A stretch of 44,376 nucleotides of DNA from Sideroxydans sp. (lineage in GTDB: Bacteria; Pseudomonadota; Gammaproteobacteria; Burkholderiales; Gallionellaceae), in NCBI GenBank assembly GCA_027310725.1, contig DAIDAG010000018.1, positions 1 through 44,376 of the forward strand, read 5' to 3'. The notes beneath the pieces are model-generated. The model worked only from the letters and a program-made list of their open reading frames with translations. It had not been told where the DNA came from and did not search any database. Below, one piece after another: positions 15,919 to 24,058 of this stretch (position 1 is its first letter; each line of letters begins with the position of its first letter). Position numbers and translations under genes: made by a program.

Positions 15919-16440
15919 ATGAAAAGCATCCATCCAGAATTCATTTACCAATCGCGCGAACTCGCTGTCCAGATCGAAGATACCTTGGGCGAGCCGCCCG
16001 ACAAAAGGAACTATGACCGGGTCATCGACTCCTTGATCGGGGAGTTTGCCAAGGGCACGGAAATCGACGACGTGAACCTGTTGAGCTTCGCATTGGCCAA
16101 TCATCTGGTGTTTGATGATGCCCCGGGTCTCTTGGCAGAAGGCAGCCAATATGACAAGGGCGATGCCGCGAAAGTATTGAAGATGGTGTCCTGCAGCGAT
16201 GCCGCATCGGGCAATGCCTTGACCACCGTGTTTACGGCCAATCCGGAATTGGCGCGCAAGGCCATCATTACGGCTTTCCTGTACAAGAATCCGAAACGCT
16301 GGACGGACGAAGACCATTCTCTCGAAGCGCTGCAGCAGGAGGAAGACAAGGAAAACAATGTCGAGGATGACGAGGATCAGATCTCGTACGGTGAAGATAT
16401 AGAGCATCTGTTCGATTCGCGCGGAGACGAGAATGTCTGA
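15919..16440 (+). CDS. Hypothetical protein of J-domain operon, 173 aa
   Basis: An unrecognised soluble protein. The first 120 residues look helical. Residues about 130-165 form a strongly acidic tail (QQEEDKENNVEDDEDQ). The ATG at MKSIHPEFI is preferred; a TTG five codons earlier overlaps the stop of the J-domain gene. Its 3' end overlaps the next gene by eight bases, which indicates translational coupling. No membrane segment or signal peptide is seen. It is likely part of the same complex or pathway as the following two proteins, but the role is unknown. Confidence 0.8.
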   Translation: MKSIHPEFIYQSRELAVQIEDTLGEPPDKRNYDRVIDSLIGEFAKGTEIDDVNLLSFALANHLVFDDAPGLLAEGSQYDKGDAAKVLKMVSCSDAASGNALTTVFTANPELARKAIITAFLYKNPKRWTDEDHSLEALQQEEDKENNVEDDEDQISYGEDIEHLFDSRGDENV

Positions 16441-17242
16441 TAAAACCAATCTGCCCGCGATCCGGCAACAAGTCACCGAACTGGTTCTGGCTGGCTCGAC
16501 CAAACATGCGGAAGAGGCCATCAGTGAGACTGCCGAAAAATTCGGCGATCTCGCCGTCGTCGAGGTGCTGAACACTCTGGAGCCGCATGTCGCGTCGTTG
16601 CATTTATCCGCTTTCGATGGCGGCAAGATGTCGTTGGCCACCTTGCTGATCCCGCCCAAAGCCTGGGCCGAGAGCCTGGCTTACTTTGCCGCCACCTGGG
16701 ACGAAGACTGGATCGAGGACGAACCGGAGGCCTTGGCCGAATCGCTGTTCGCGCACATTCATGGCGTGATTTATGCCAGCGATGATGAAGAGCGCCGTGC
16801 GGAGTTGCTCAATGAAGCGCTCGCGACCGACTGGGGGACGACCGCGTTTGCCGTGCTTTTCTCGACGGCGGCCGATGAGATCATCGAGATCGCGAATGAC
16901 ATCCACAATCTCGGCGCCCATAGAAGCGGCCAGACGACTTCGGATCACGACGTGATTCCGCTCGCGCTGGAGATTGCCAGAACCAATGAAGAAGCCTGGG
17001 ACCGGGTGCTGTTTGAGATATTTCCCGACTGGATCCCCGGTGAGAACGAATTGCACGCAGGATCTGACGAAGAGGACGACGACAATGACGAGGCGGAAGA
17101 CGAAGATCGCGAACATGAATATGCGATAGGTCGGACGACCAAGGAACTGTTGCTGCGCCTGCGCAGGCAAGTGCCTAGCAAGGCGGGCAGCACGCCAAAG
17201 GCTGGTGGACGGCCGAGCCTGGGTGAGGATATTTTCTCCTAA
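16433..17242 (+). CDS. Hypothetical acidic protein of J-domain operon, 269 aa
   Basis: An unrecognised soluble protein. Residues 1-200 are predicted helical, with conserved-looking aromatic stretches (AESLAYFAATWDEDWIEDE). Residues about 210-230 form a very acidic run (SDEEDDDNDEAEDEDRE), and the C-terminal 40 residues are basic. The ATG overlaps the stop of the previous gene and has GGAG at good spacing. The next gene starts directly after its stop. The shared acidic-tail design with the preceding protein suggests they act together, perhaps as clients of the J-domain protein. Confidence 0.8.
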   Translation: MSDKTNLPAIRQQVTELVLAGSTKHAEEAISETAEKFGDLAVVEVLNTLEPHVASLHLSAFDGGKMSLATLLIPPKAWAESLAYFAATWDEDWIEDEPEALAESLFAHIHGVIYASDDEERRAELLNEALATDWGTTAFAVLFSTAADEIIEIANDIHNLGAHRSGQTTSDHDVIPLALEIARTNEEAWDRVLFEIFPDWIPGENELHAGSDEEDDDNDEAEDEDREHEYAIGRTTKELLLRLRRQVPSKAGSTPKAGGRPSLGEDIFS

Positions 17243-18115
17243 ATGAATATCACCAGTTTCACCGCCCGCCCACCCCAATTAGTACAGGCACTGGAGGCCC
17301 TCGCACTGCGCACGGACAATCGGGATGCCGCCGACACGCTTTTCCACGAACTCTGCGGAATCACCGTGCTGGTCGCGAAGAAATTCACGAATGACAGGAC
17401 CGCGGATGGCATGCTCGAAGCGTTCCACCTGACGGTCGGATGCATCTCGCTGGGTATCAGCCTGGCCGGTATTGCCGATAGCAATGAAGCCAGGCTTTCG
17501 TTTCTGCTGCAGAACGGCGCCGAATACGTGTTCCAGATGGGATTCCGGCATATCAAGGAATTGTCCGCCCTGCCCTATGTGGCCTACATTTCCGATTTTG
17601 ATAACGACGCTTTCATTCAGCAGCGCAATCTCAAGGCGATATTCCTGGAGATATGCCGTGCCGACCCCGTCTCGACATGGACAGGGGACGCGGTCTTTCA
17701 AAATGAATTACTCGACCGGAAGCGCAACCAGAAGATCATCGATTGTGCCAAATGGCTGCGCAAACATCATTCCGACGGCCCAGTAAAAGACTCTGAGCTG
17801 GATGCCAATGCCGTGATCTCTCTTGCAGTCATCTTTGCGATCTCTGGAGACGGGCGCATCGTCTCGCGAACCGGGCAAAGAGGGATCGAGAACCTGATTG
17901 AGCGTACCCGCGAAACGCGGCCCGATGTCGAGGCAAGCTGGAACGATTTCCTGAAAAAGATACCGCCCGAGTTTCAACCCATGCTGCGTGAACGCATGGA
18001 AGAACTCAGGGGCACCATCATCAAAAAGATATTTGGCAAGACCAAAATCAAGACCGTACTCACCGAGCTACAGGATCATTATGCCGGCAGCGAGCAGGAC
18101 ATCGACTATTCCTGA
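17243..18115 (+). CDS. Hypothetical protein of J-domain operon, 290 aa
   Basis: The last gene of the four-gene run, starting on the base after the previous stop. It is an unrecognised soluble protein, mostly helical, with no signal peptide or membrane segment. The N-terminal half contains the hydrophobic helix CISLGISLAGIAD, and the middle contains KIIDCAKWLRKHHSDGP. The C-terminal third (TRETRPDVEASWNDFLKKIP, then basic helices) could bind nucleic acid or a partner, but this is speculation. It converges with the outer-membrane protein gene 43 bp away. Confidence 0.8.
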   Translation: MNITSFTARPPQLVQALEALALRTDNRDAADTLFHELCGITVLVAKKFTNDRTADGMLEAFHLTVGCISLGISLAGIADSNEARLSFLLQNGAEYVFQMGFRHIKELSALPYVAYISDFDNDAFIQQRNLKAIFLEICRADPVSTWTGDAVFQNELLDRKRNQKIIDCAKWLRKHHSDGPVKDSELDANAVISLAVIFAISGDGRIVSRTGQRGIENLIERTRETRPDVEASWNDFLKKIPPEFQPMLRERMEELRGTIIKKIFGKTKIKTVLTELQDHYAGSEQDIDYS

Positions 18116-18158
18116 ATCAACAGCCATGTCTGTTCAGGCTAAAGCTCGCATCGAAGCC

Positions 18159-19028
18159 CTAAAAAGACAATTTCATTGTTGATACCCAGGTCCGGCTGAA
18201 GTTGCTGAAATGGGTAAACCTGGGTTCCTGGTAACCGATTCCAAAGGTCAATTTTTCCCTGTTCTCGATTTCGAAACGCCCAAACGTTATTCCGTAGGTC
18301 ATGACAAGTTGGCTCCTTCCATCCAGGATGCCTTTGTACCAGTGAGTATAGCTCGCCTCGATTTCGGGCCAGATATTCTGTAAAACATGTGCCTGCAATG
18401 CGGTGGTCCAGGACAAGGGCATGCCTATGGTGGCTAAATCGTTATCGGGTGCATTCATCGATACAGTGCTCTGAATGCTGACCCCACTCTCCCTGGTACC
18501 CCATCCCTTGCCGCCAGCAAGCGCCAGGGTATAGATGGAACTGTGGGCGGAAAATTGATCGCTGCCCGACGGTATGCTCACGCCTATGGAACTGCTGACA
18601 ATATAGTTTCCATTTTCCTCATTGGCGCTGGCCAGCCGATACCTGCCGACGAAGGTTTCATCCGCCCATCCGGACGAATCCCCTTTGGGTGATTTACTGT
18701 TGATATAAGGCGGAACCCCTATCTGTACCTCGACATTCTCATCAACGATCAATTCCAGCCCTTTTCCCATGCCGAAGTTTTCAAGCGTGGAACCGCCGGG
18801 AAAATATTGCCGGCTATAGTTGAGGCGAAGTCCCTGAGTCAATCGCGGAGAGGGCATGTACAACAGCGTTTCCCAATGCGGCTGAAGTTCCTGGGTCTTG
18901 CTTACGTTGCCCAGCCAATTGGAAAGAAAGCTATCGTCCGGCACCGTTTCTGCGGCGGATGCAAAGCAGGTTGACGTTGAAGTGACTGCTAAAGGAATGA
19001 TGAAAGCAGCTAGAGTGGCCCGATTCAT
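18159..19028 (-). CDS. Outer-membrane beta-barrel protein
   Basis: A 289-residue exported protein. The signal peptide covers about residues 1-25 (ending TCFASAAE). The mature part consists of alternating amphipathic strands (GLRLNYSRQYFPG, YIVSSSIGVSIP, SQLVMTYGITFGRFE), and the chain ends in Phe, the usual C-terminal signal for outer-membrane assembly. It resembles the MetA/phenol-pathway transporter-like barrel group, but the substrate, if any, is unknown. No strong ribosome binding site is visible. It is a single gene, convergent with the J-domain operon. Confidence 0.75.
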   Translation of the reverse strand: MNRATLAAFIIPLAVTSTSTCFASAAETVPDDSFLSNWLGNVSKTQELQPHWETLLYMPSPRLTQGLRLNYSRQYFPGGSTLENFGMGKGLELIVDENVEVQIGVPPYINSKSPKGDSSGWADETFVGRYRLASANEENGNYIVSSSIGVSIPSGSDQFSAHSSIYTLALAGGKGWGTRESGVSIQSTVSMNAPDNDLATIGMPLSWTTALQAHVLQNIWPEIEASYTHWYKGILDGRSQLVMTYGITFGRFEIENREKLTFGIGYQEPRFTHFSNFSRTWVSTMKLSF

Positions 19029-19150
19029 GCGCGTCGTTGTCGGTAAATAATGGCAATGACGAGCAGTTTAATGGGGGACTATATATTCCAATAAATGATA
19101 TTAATTAATATCTTTATGCAAATCTCGAATATTGCATCGAGGCGTTGAGA

Positions 19151-21127
19151 TCAAAACGGCGCCACGGCTAAACCTGCAAGCCCTTTTTGGGATCCGGAAA
19201 GTTCGGTGTTATCCAGCCACACCAGCAAGGCAGACGTACCGTTCTTGGCAAAAGTCGGGTACACATAACGCGAGGCCGTGGCGATTGACGGGAGACTGCT
19301 TACCTGGATATTGCTGCCACTGGTCAACGTGCCCGCCGTGTTGACCCGGGCAGCCTGAATGCCCAGCCCACCCTGGTTGCCATAGTCCAGCGAGCCCCAG
19401 GATACAAAGAATTCCGTTCCGTTATATCCGACATTCGGGGAATACAGCTGCTTTGTCGCCCCCGAACTGATCAGAAGGCCTCCGCCTGTCGCTGCCCCAT
19501 TCAGCAGGGCGCCACTTGGGGACATTCGGTTCACATAAACGTCCGGGTGCACTATTCCAGGAACTCCCGACCCGGTCTGTGCCCGCAAGTCCAGCCAGCC
19601 GATCAGGTAATTGCTGCCATCGAAAGCGATGCTCGCACTATATTGGCCTGTCGTATTGGTGGAAACCGGAAGGGCCGGGACGTCGACGATCGTACCCGTC
19701 TGGCTGATTCTGGCCGCATAGAGAGAATTCGCAGCCGGGGTCGTGGCAGATCCCTGTTCCCACACCACGAGGTAATTGGTGCCGCCAAACGCGACCACCG
19801 GGAAGAGATGATCGTTGGTATCGGCGACGATCGGAAATTCAGTACCAACCGTGCCGTTGGGATTGAGCAAGGCCCCATACAGGTCGTGGTGGAATGTGCT
19901 CAAGTTGTAGTGCGAATAAACGATCAGGCCGTTGCTGCCACCAAAGGCCATACGCTGCTGCGAGCCACAAAATGAGGTCGCGGATACCACGAGAGGCGAG
20001 GAATCCAGGACGACTCCGCTGGCGCTAACGCGCTGCGCATGACAACCGACACCGGCCACGGAATCATTTGAAAAGGAGACCCAGTAATTCGTGCCATCGA
20101 ATGCCACCATCGGCGTCGCACCTGCCGCAAGCGAAATGGTTTGGAGCAGCGCGCCCTGGCTATCCATTATTTGCCCAAGTATCGGCCCTGAATTCGAAGT
20201 GCCGCTCACGACAAGAAAATGGGTACCGTCGCTGGCCACACCGGGAGCGCCCGGGCTTTGCAGATTCGAATCTCCCGCGGCCAATCCGCTTGCAAGCGGG
20301 AGCGGCAGCCCCAGCCCATGGAACAAGCCGTTCACGGCGTAGCCGCGCATTTCCTGCGACGTATTGATCGTCGTGGTATTGATCGTCGTCGAGCTTGTTT
20401 GCTTGACCAAACCGATGCCCGGGACCAGCCAGTCGGTTGCAGTTCCCGAGATGTCAATGGACTGGCCAAGCGCCGCATCATGTGCGGTGCCGCTTATTGT
20501 AGACACCTGCTTCATCGCATTCGAAAAAATGCCTGCAGACACGCTGACCGCTTCGATGGCCACGTTATCAATGGTCTGGGTGATGTTCAACGTGATGGGG
20601 TTCCCGATGCCGTCATATCCAAAGGGGAGATTCGTACCCGTGACCGAGGAAACCCTTCCAGTCTGAACCGGAAACAGCAATTGCGCATACGGCACGATCC
20701 GGGGAGTGATCAAGTCGGTTGTGTCGTTATTGCCGACATAGGTCAGGCCACCGAGGCTCAGATAATAGTAGTTGTCGAGGGACGTTCCCGGCGTCGACGT
20801 ATCCTGTTGGGTAAGAACGGTAGCCGTTACCCCGAGTACGGATTTCGTGCCATTGATAAGGGAGGTTACGAAACTGGATGGCGCCGGTGCCGTCGGGTCG
20901 TTGGTCGTTGCGTTGTAGAACCACTTGTTTCCTGCGCTGTATGGAACATAGCCCATCGTGTCGCCGGGGCCGGTTGCAGGAGCAAAACTGTTTCCGGTAA
21001 CGCTTGGGACAGATGTTGTGCTCGAACTGCCGCCCCCGCCTCCACATGCGGCGAGTATCAGAACAAGAAATACCAGCAAACGGGAACGGAATTGGTTACC
21101 GGGAAATAGTGAAGTGAAGGATTCCAT
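19151..21127 (-). CDS. Large lipoprotein with propeller-like repeats
   Basis: A 658-residue predicted lipoprotein. The signal sequence ends in LILAAC, followed by a glycine/serine/threonine linker typical of surface-exposed lipoproteins. The N-terminal third is of unknown fold. From about residue 300 on, seven repeats share a pattern such as FDGTNYWVSF, FGGTNYLVVWEQ, FDGSNYLIGWLD and YNGTEFFVSWGS, each about 50 residues, which suggests a seven-bladed beta-propeller. The ATG is chosen for the AGGGGG upstream; an earlier start would spoil the signal peptide. No catalytic motif is visible. It may bind a ligand or surface partner. Confidence 0.8.
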   Translation of the reverse strand: MESFTSLFPGNQFRSRLLVFLVLILAACGGGGGSSSTTSVPSVTGNSFAPATGPGDTMGYVPYSAGNKWFYNATTNDPTAPAPSSFVTSLINGTKSVLGVTATVLTQQDTSTPGTSLDNYYYLSLGGLTYVGNNDTTDLITPRIVPYAQLLFPVQTGRVSSVTGTNLPFGYDGIGNPITLNITQTIDNVAIEAVSVSAGIFSNAMKQVSTISGTAHDAALGQSIDISGTATDWLVPGIGLVKQTSSTTINTTTINTSQEMRGYAVNGLFHGLGLPLPLASGLAAGDSNLQSPGAPGVASDGTHFLVVSGTSNSGPILGQIMDSQGALLQTISLAAGATPMVAFDGTNYWVSFSNDSVAGVGCHAQRVSASGVVLDSSPLVVSATSFCGSQQRMAFGGSNGLIVYSHYNLSTFHHDLYGALLNPNGTVGTEFPIVADTNDHLFPVVAFGGTNYLVVWEQGSATTPAANSLYAARISQTGTIVDVPALPVSTNTTGQYSASIAFDGSNYLIGWLDLRAQTGSGVPGIVHPDVYVNRMSPSGALLNGAATGGGLLISSGATKQLYSPNVGYNGTEFFVSWGSLDYGNQGGLGIQAARVNTAGTLTSGSNIQVSSLPSIATASRYVYPTFAKNGTSALLVWLDNTELSGSQKGLAGLAVAPF

Positions 21128-21515
21128 GATTGCCCCCTGCAATATTGTCAAAAGGAACAACGCATCCTTGGGAGGATTGCTCTACGGCTCTATGCGTTTT
21201 GCCGTATTGTTCACAATCTAGCAATAAGGGCTGCCATTTTCTATAAGTTACGAATATCTATATCTTTTTCTCGGCCGCACCCCGATGATTCCCGTGTTAC
21301 CCGATCGATTTCCATGAACAGACGCAGCTACAGGCCTGTAAATACGGGGATACTAAAAGCGTTGTAAGGCGATAATTCCGAGGCGATTGCCCGAAAGCGC
21401 TCCTGCCTGAATCTCATTCGGCCGCGAAGTAAGATCACACAGCCTGCAGCCGGCAGCCGGCAGTTTTCACGGGCCGCGAATCGGGGAGCTCCAGGCGAGC
21501 TAGTTTTCGATGCTT
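21128..21515. other. Intergenic region with a decayed repeat end
   Basis: This region upstream of the propeller lipoprotein holds no convincing gene. At 21333-21353, GGCCTGTAAATACGGGGATA resembles the second conserved end of repeat copy C with eight bases deleted. TCTATATCTTTT at 21254-21265 matches the other end only loosely and in the opposite orientation. No clear terminator follows the coiled-coil gene. Confidence 0.4.
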
Positions 21516-22829
21516 TTATACCGAACTCACCTCTTTGGATTCTTCGTCGGGAAATGGCCAAACTGGCTCAGGCGGAGCCAATGCGGCTTTGCGTGCTGCA
21601 GCCTCTGCTTTCTTTAGCGCTGCCGCAGCTTTTCGTGCTGCGGCTTCTTCCTGCGCGATCTGTTTTGCCTGAGCGGCTGCCGCCTTGCGCGCTTCGGCTT
21701 CCGCTTTTCGGGCAGCTGCCAGTTCCTGCGCTGCCAACTTTGCCTGTTCTGCAGCCAGCTTTCTCGCTGCTGCTGCCTCTTGTGCGGCGATCTTGGTCGC
21801 CTCGGCTTCCGCCTTCTTGATCGCTGCAGCTTCCAGAGCGGCCTGCTTTCTGGCTTCTGCCTCTGCCTTCTTCTCGGCAGCGGCCTGTTGTGCCGCAAGT
21901 TTGCGGGCCTCGGCTTCTGCCTTTTTCAAGGCTGCAGCTTCTGCTGCAGCCTTCGCCCTGACTTCCGCTTCGGCCTTCCTGGCCTCCGCCTGAGCCTTCT
22001 TCAGGGCCGCGACTTCCATAGCTGCCTGCTTTCTTGCTTCTGCTTCTGCCTTCTTTTCCGCGGCAGCTTGCTGCGCGGCGAGTTTCCTGGCCTCGACTTC
22101 CGCTTTCTTCAGTGCAGCGGCCTCTTCGGTGGCCTTTTTCCTGGCCTCTGCTTCAGCTTTTTTCGCTGCTGCTGTCTGTTGCTCCGCCAGTTTGCGTGCT
22201 TCGGCTTCGGCTTTTTTCAGCGCGGCGGCCTCTGCTGCCACTTGTTTTCTTGCTTCTGCTTCAGCCTTCTTGGCCGCTGCAGCCTGTTGTGCGGCCAGCA
22301 TTTTGGCCTCGGCTTCCGTTTTCTTCAGGGCAGCCGCTTCTTCCGCCGCTTTCTTCTTTGCATCCGCTTGCGCTTTTTTCAACGCAGCAGCATCTTCTGC
22401 CGCTTTTTTCCTGGCTTCTGCCTCGGCCAATCTGGCTGCGGCCGCTTCCTGCGCACGCTGCCTTGCCTGTTCTTTCGCGAGCTCTTTTGCAGCTGCAGCT
22501 TCTTGTGCTGCGAGAATCCTGGCGATCCTGGACGCTTCGGCATCCGCACGAGCTTTCTCACCTGCTTCCTGTGCGGCGCGCATTTCCTGTTCGGCCAGGG
22601 ATTGATTTTCAACAGCCGCCTCATAGGCGGCTCGCGCCTGATTTGCAGATTCTTCTTTTTGACTGGCGATGATCTGTTTGGCTTCCAGTATCTGTTTGGC
22701 TTCCGCTGCAGCCTGATTCGCGGCGAGCATCGATTTGTTGGCGAGAGTCAGGGTCTTTTCTGCCGCCGCCGCATTCCTGGCGGTGCGAATCTCATCGGGC
22801 GTCAATTTAACCTTCTTCACCTCTGACAT
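21516..22829 (-). CDS. Ala/Lys/Glu-rich coiled-coil protein, 437 aa
   Basis: A soluble protein with no signal peptide. Residues about 100-410 are a nearly uninterrupted run of degenerate repeats such as AEARKLAAQQAAAEKKAEAE, predicting one very long alpha helix or coiled coil, like the TolA stalk but without its membrane anchor or C-terminal domain. Residues 1-20 (MSEVKKVKLTPDEIRTARN) and the last 20 (PPEPVWPFPDEESKEVSSV) are unique. A strong GAGGAG precedes the ATG. The promoter at 22973-23001 has the same operator as the UvrD-like helicase, so it may be induced by DNA damage. Possible roles include a filament, scaffold or nucleoid-associated protein; none is shown. Confidence 0.85.
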   Translation of the reverse strand: MSEVKKVKLTPDEIRTARNAAAAEKTLTLANKSMLAANQAAAEAKQILEAKQIIASQKEESANQARAAYEAAVENQSLAEQEMRAAQEAGEKARADAEASRIARILAAQEAAAAKELAKEQARQRAQEAAAARLAEAEARKKAAEDAAALKKAQADAKKKAAEEAAALKKTEAEAKMLAAQQAAAAKKAEAEARKQVAAEAAALKKAEAEARKLAEQQTAAAKKAEAEARKKATEEAAALKKAEVEARKLAAQQAAAEKKAEAEARKQAAMEVAALKKAQAEARKAEAEVRAKAAAEAAALKKAEAEARKLAAQQAAAEKKAEAEARKQAALEAAAIKKAEAEATKIAAQEAAAARKLAAEQAKLAAQELAAARKAEAEARKAAAAQAKQIAQEEAAARKAAAALKKAEAAARKAALAPPEPVWPFPDEESKEVSSV

Positions 22830-22972
22830 CTAAATCTCCTCAATTAAAACATTAATCAGATCAAGTACATTCCGCGACAGTTGAATTCAATTTCAAACAA
22901 CTCCGTCGGATCGAAAATCCCTCACACGCCATGCGCCCATGACGATACGCTGGATATGATTCAAGCCCCCCA

Positions 22973-23001
22973 AAGATACAGAACGAACGTTCTGCTGTCA
23001 A
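22973..23001 (-). promoter_or_regulatory. Sigma70-type promoter with GAAC-N4-GTTC operator (coiled-coil gene)
   Basis: On the minus strand, TTGACA (22996-23001) and TATCTT (22973-22978) are 17 bp apart, with the inverted repeat CAGAAC-GTTC-GTTCTG (22979-22994) in the spacer. Over 31 bp, this site and the site at 15482-15512 differ at only four or five positions, although they lie 7.5 kb apart. The predicted leader before the coiled-coil ATG is about 140 bases. Confidence 0.75.
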
Positions 23002-23181
23002 TTCTGATTGCGGATTTTGTGGTCGCAGAAAGTTAAAAGGCCGGACTGTGCGCGGTCCAGAACTTATCGAGAACACGATGAGTCTGATGTATGCGTTGGA
23101 TCTGGAGGAGGCCAAATATCGCGTGCATAGGCAAGTGGATCGAAAATCTTTGCCACGCTAAATATTCCGAAGGAGAGCTCT

Positions 23182-23733
23182 ATGAAACAACAAGCAACTG
23201 CAATGCTTTTTGCCGCTATTCTATTCACCACCTTGCCGGCTTTGGCAGAGGGGCATTTTGGAGGAGGTCATGCCGAAGGCTTCGGTCAAGGCCGTGGTGA
23301 AGGTTCCGGTGAAGGTCATCATGGAATGCGTTTCGGGGGAAATCGCTGGGGAGGCGAGCGCGATATCCGTCATTTTGACGATCGTCATCTTTCATTATGG
23401 CGCTCAGGCGGCTGGCGTCACGGCTCGCATGAGGGCAGGTTCGGCTGGTGGTGGATCGCTGCCGGCACATGGTATTTCTATCCCGCCCCGATCTACCCCT
23501 ATCCTAATCCCTACATCCCGCCAGTCCTGATAGTGCAGCCGCCTCCCGATTCAGGCACGATCGTCATGCAATCCCCGCCCCAGAGTTGGTATTACTGCGA
23601 GGCCAGCAAGAGCTATTACCCATACGTACCAAGCTGCCCTGCAGGTTGGGTAACGGTACCTGCAACGCCCCCGCAAACACCAGCGCAACCACCGGCGGAT
23701 TCGGTAGCTCCTCCCAGCGATCCCTCTTACTAG
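23182..23733 (+). CDS. Small secreted Gly/His/Pro-rich protein, 183 aa
   Basis: The signal peptide is residues 1-22 (cleavage after LPALA). The mature N-terminus is rich in Gly and His (HFGGGHAEGF, GEGHHGMRFGG), and a central WWWIAAGTWYFYP segment is followed by a proline-rich stretch. The part around YYPYVPSCPAGWVTVP is a recurring module in small proteobacterial envelope proteins; its role is not known. The His-rich part could bind metal, but that is only a suggestion. AAGGAG before the ATG fixes the start. Confidence 0.75.
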   Translation: MKQQATAMLFAAILFTTLPALAEGHFGGGHAEGFGQGRGEGSGEGHHGMRFGGNRWGGERDIRHFDDRHLSLWRSGGWRHGSHEGRFGWWWIAAGTWYFYPAPIYPYPNPYIPPVLIVQPPPDSGTIVMQSPPQSWYYCEASKSYYPYVPSCPAGWVTVPATPPQTPAQPPADSVAPPSDPSY

Positions 23734-23806
23734 GAGGAAAGGTGTATTGAGCAAGTAGCGTTGGCACAGTGCCGTCGCCTGTGATCACCTTGTTACCGTG
23801 CCTGAG

Positions 23807-24058
23807 TCAGAACTTGAGGACGATGCCGGCAGAGATTAGAGAGAGTCCTATGCGGGGAGGATTGAAATCTCCGTAAGCGCTTTAACCTTCGCCAAACCCG
23901 TCCACAGATGAATGCACCAGCAAATGACACGGCGCCCTGAAAAGGAGCATCAGTTTCACCCCTATCAGCCATGTGTGATGAATGTTCACCAAAAATGTCG
24001 TGGCTTGCTTCGTGCTTATACGAGAGGGATACCAATAATCCTATCTTGAAAGCTTTCA
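23807..24058 (-). pseudogene. Remnant of a beta-barrel outer-membrane protein gene
   Basis: On the minus strand, the frame ending at 23807 reads IGLSLISAGIVLKF and stop, which looks like the last strand of an outer-membrane barrel with terminal Phe. Upstream in this frame there is a stop codon near 23885. The preceding sequence continues in another frame (SLSYKHEASHDIFGEHSS, then APFQGAVSFAGAF), so at least one frameshift separates the parts. No complete gene or signal peptide remains; the rest may have been replaced by the transglutaminase cluster. The family is uncertain. Confidence 0.45.

Noticed and set aside
21254-21265. TCTATATCTTTT as a further copy of the A/B/C repeat
   Set aside because: Only 12 bases match, in the opposite orientation, and the rest of the repeat is absent.
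21780-22826. 348-codon open frame opposite the coiled-coil gene
   Set aside because: The antisense of Ala/Lys/Glu repeats gives a Cys/Leu/Phe-rich translation. It has no ribosome binding site, while the minus-strand gene has a strong one and a promoter.
23077-23163. Short plus-strand open frame starting MSLMYALDLEEAKYRVHRQV
   Set aside because: It is under 30 codons, has no clear ribosome binding site and no recognised family, so it cannot be separated from chance.
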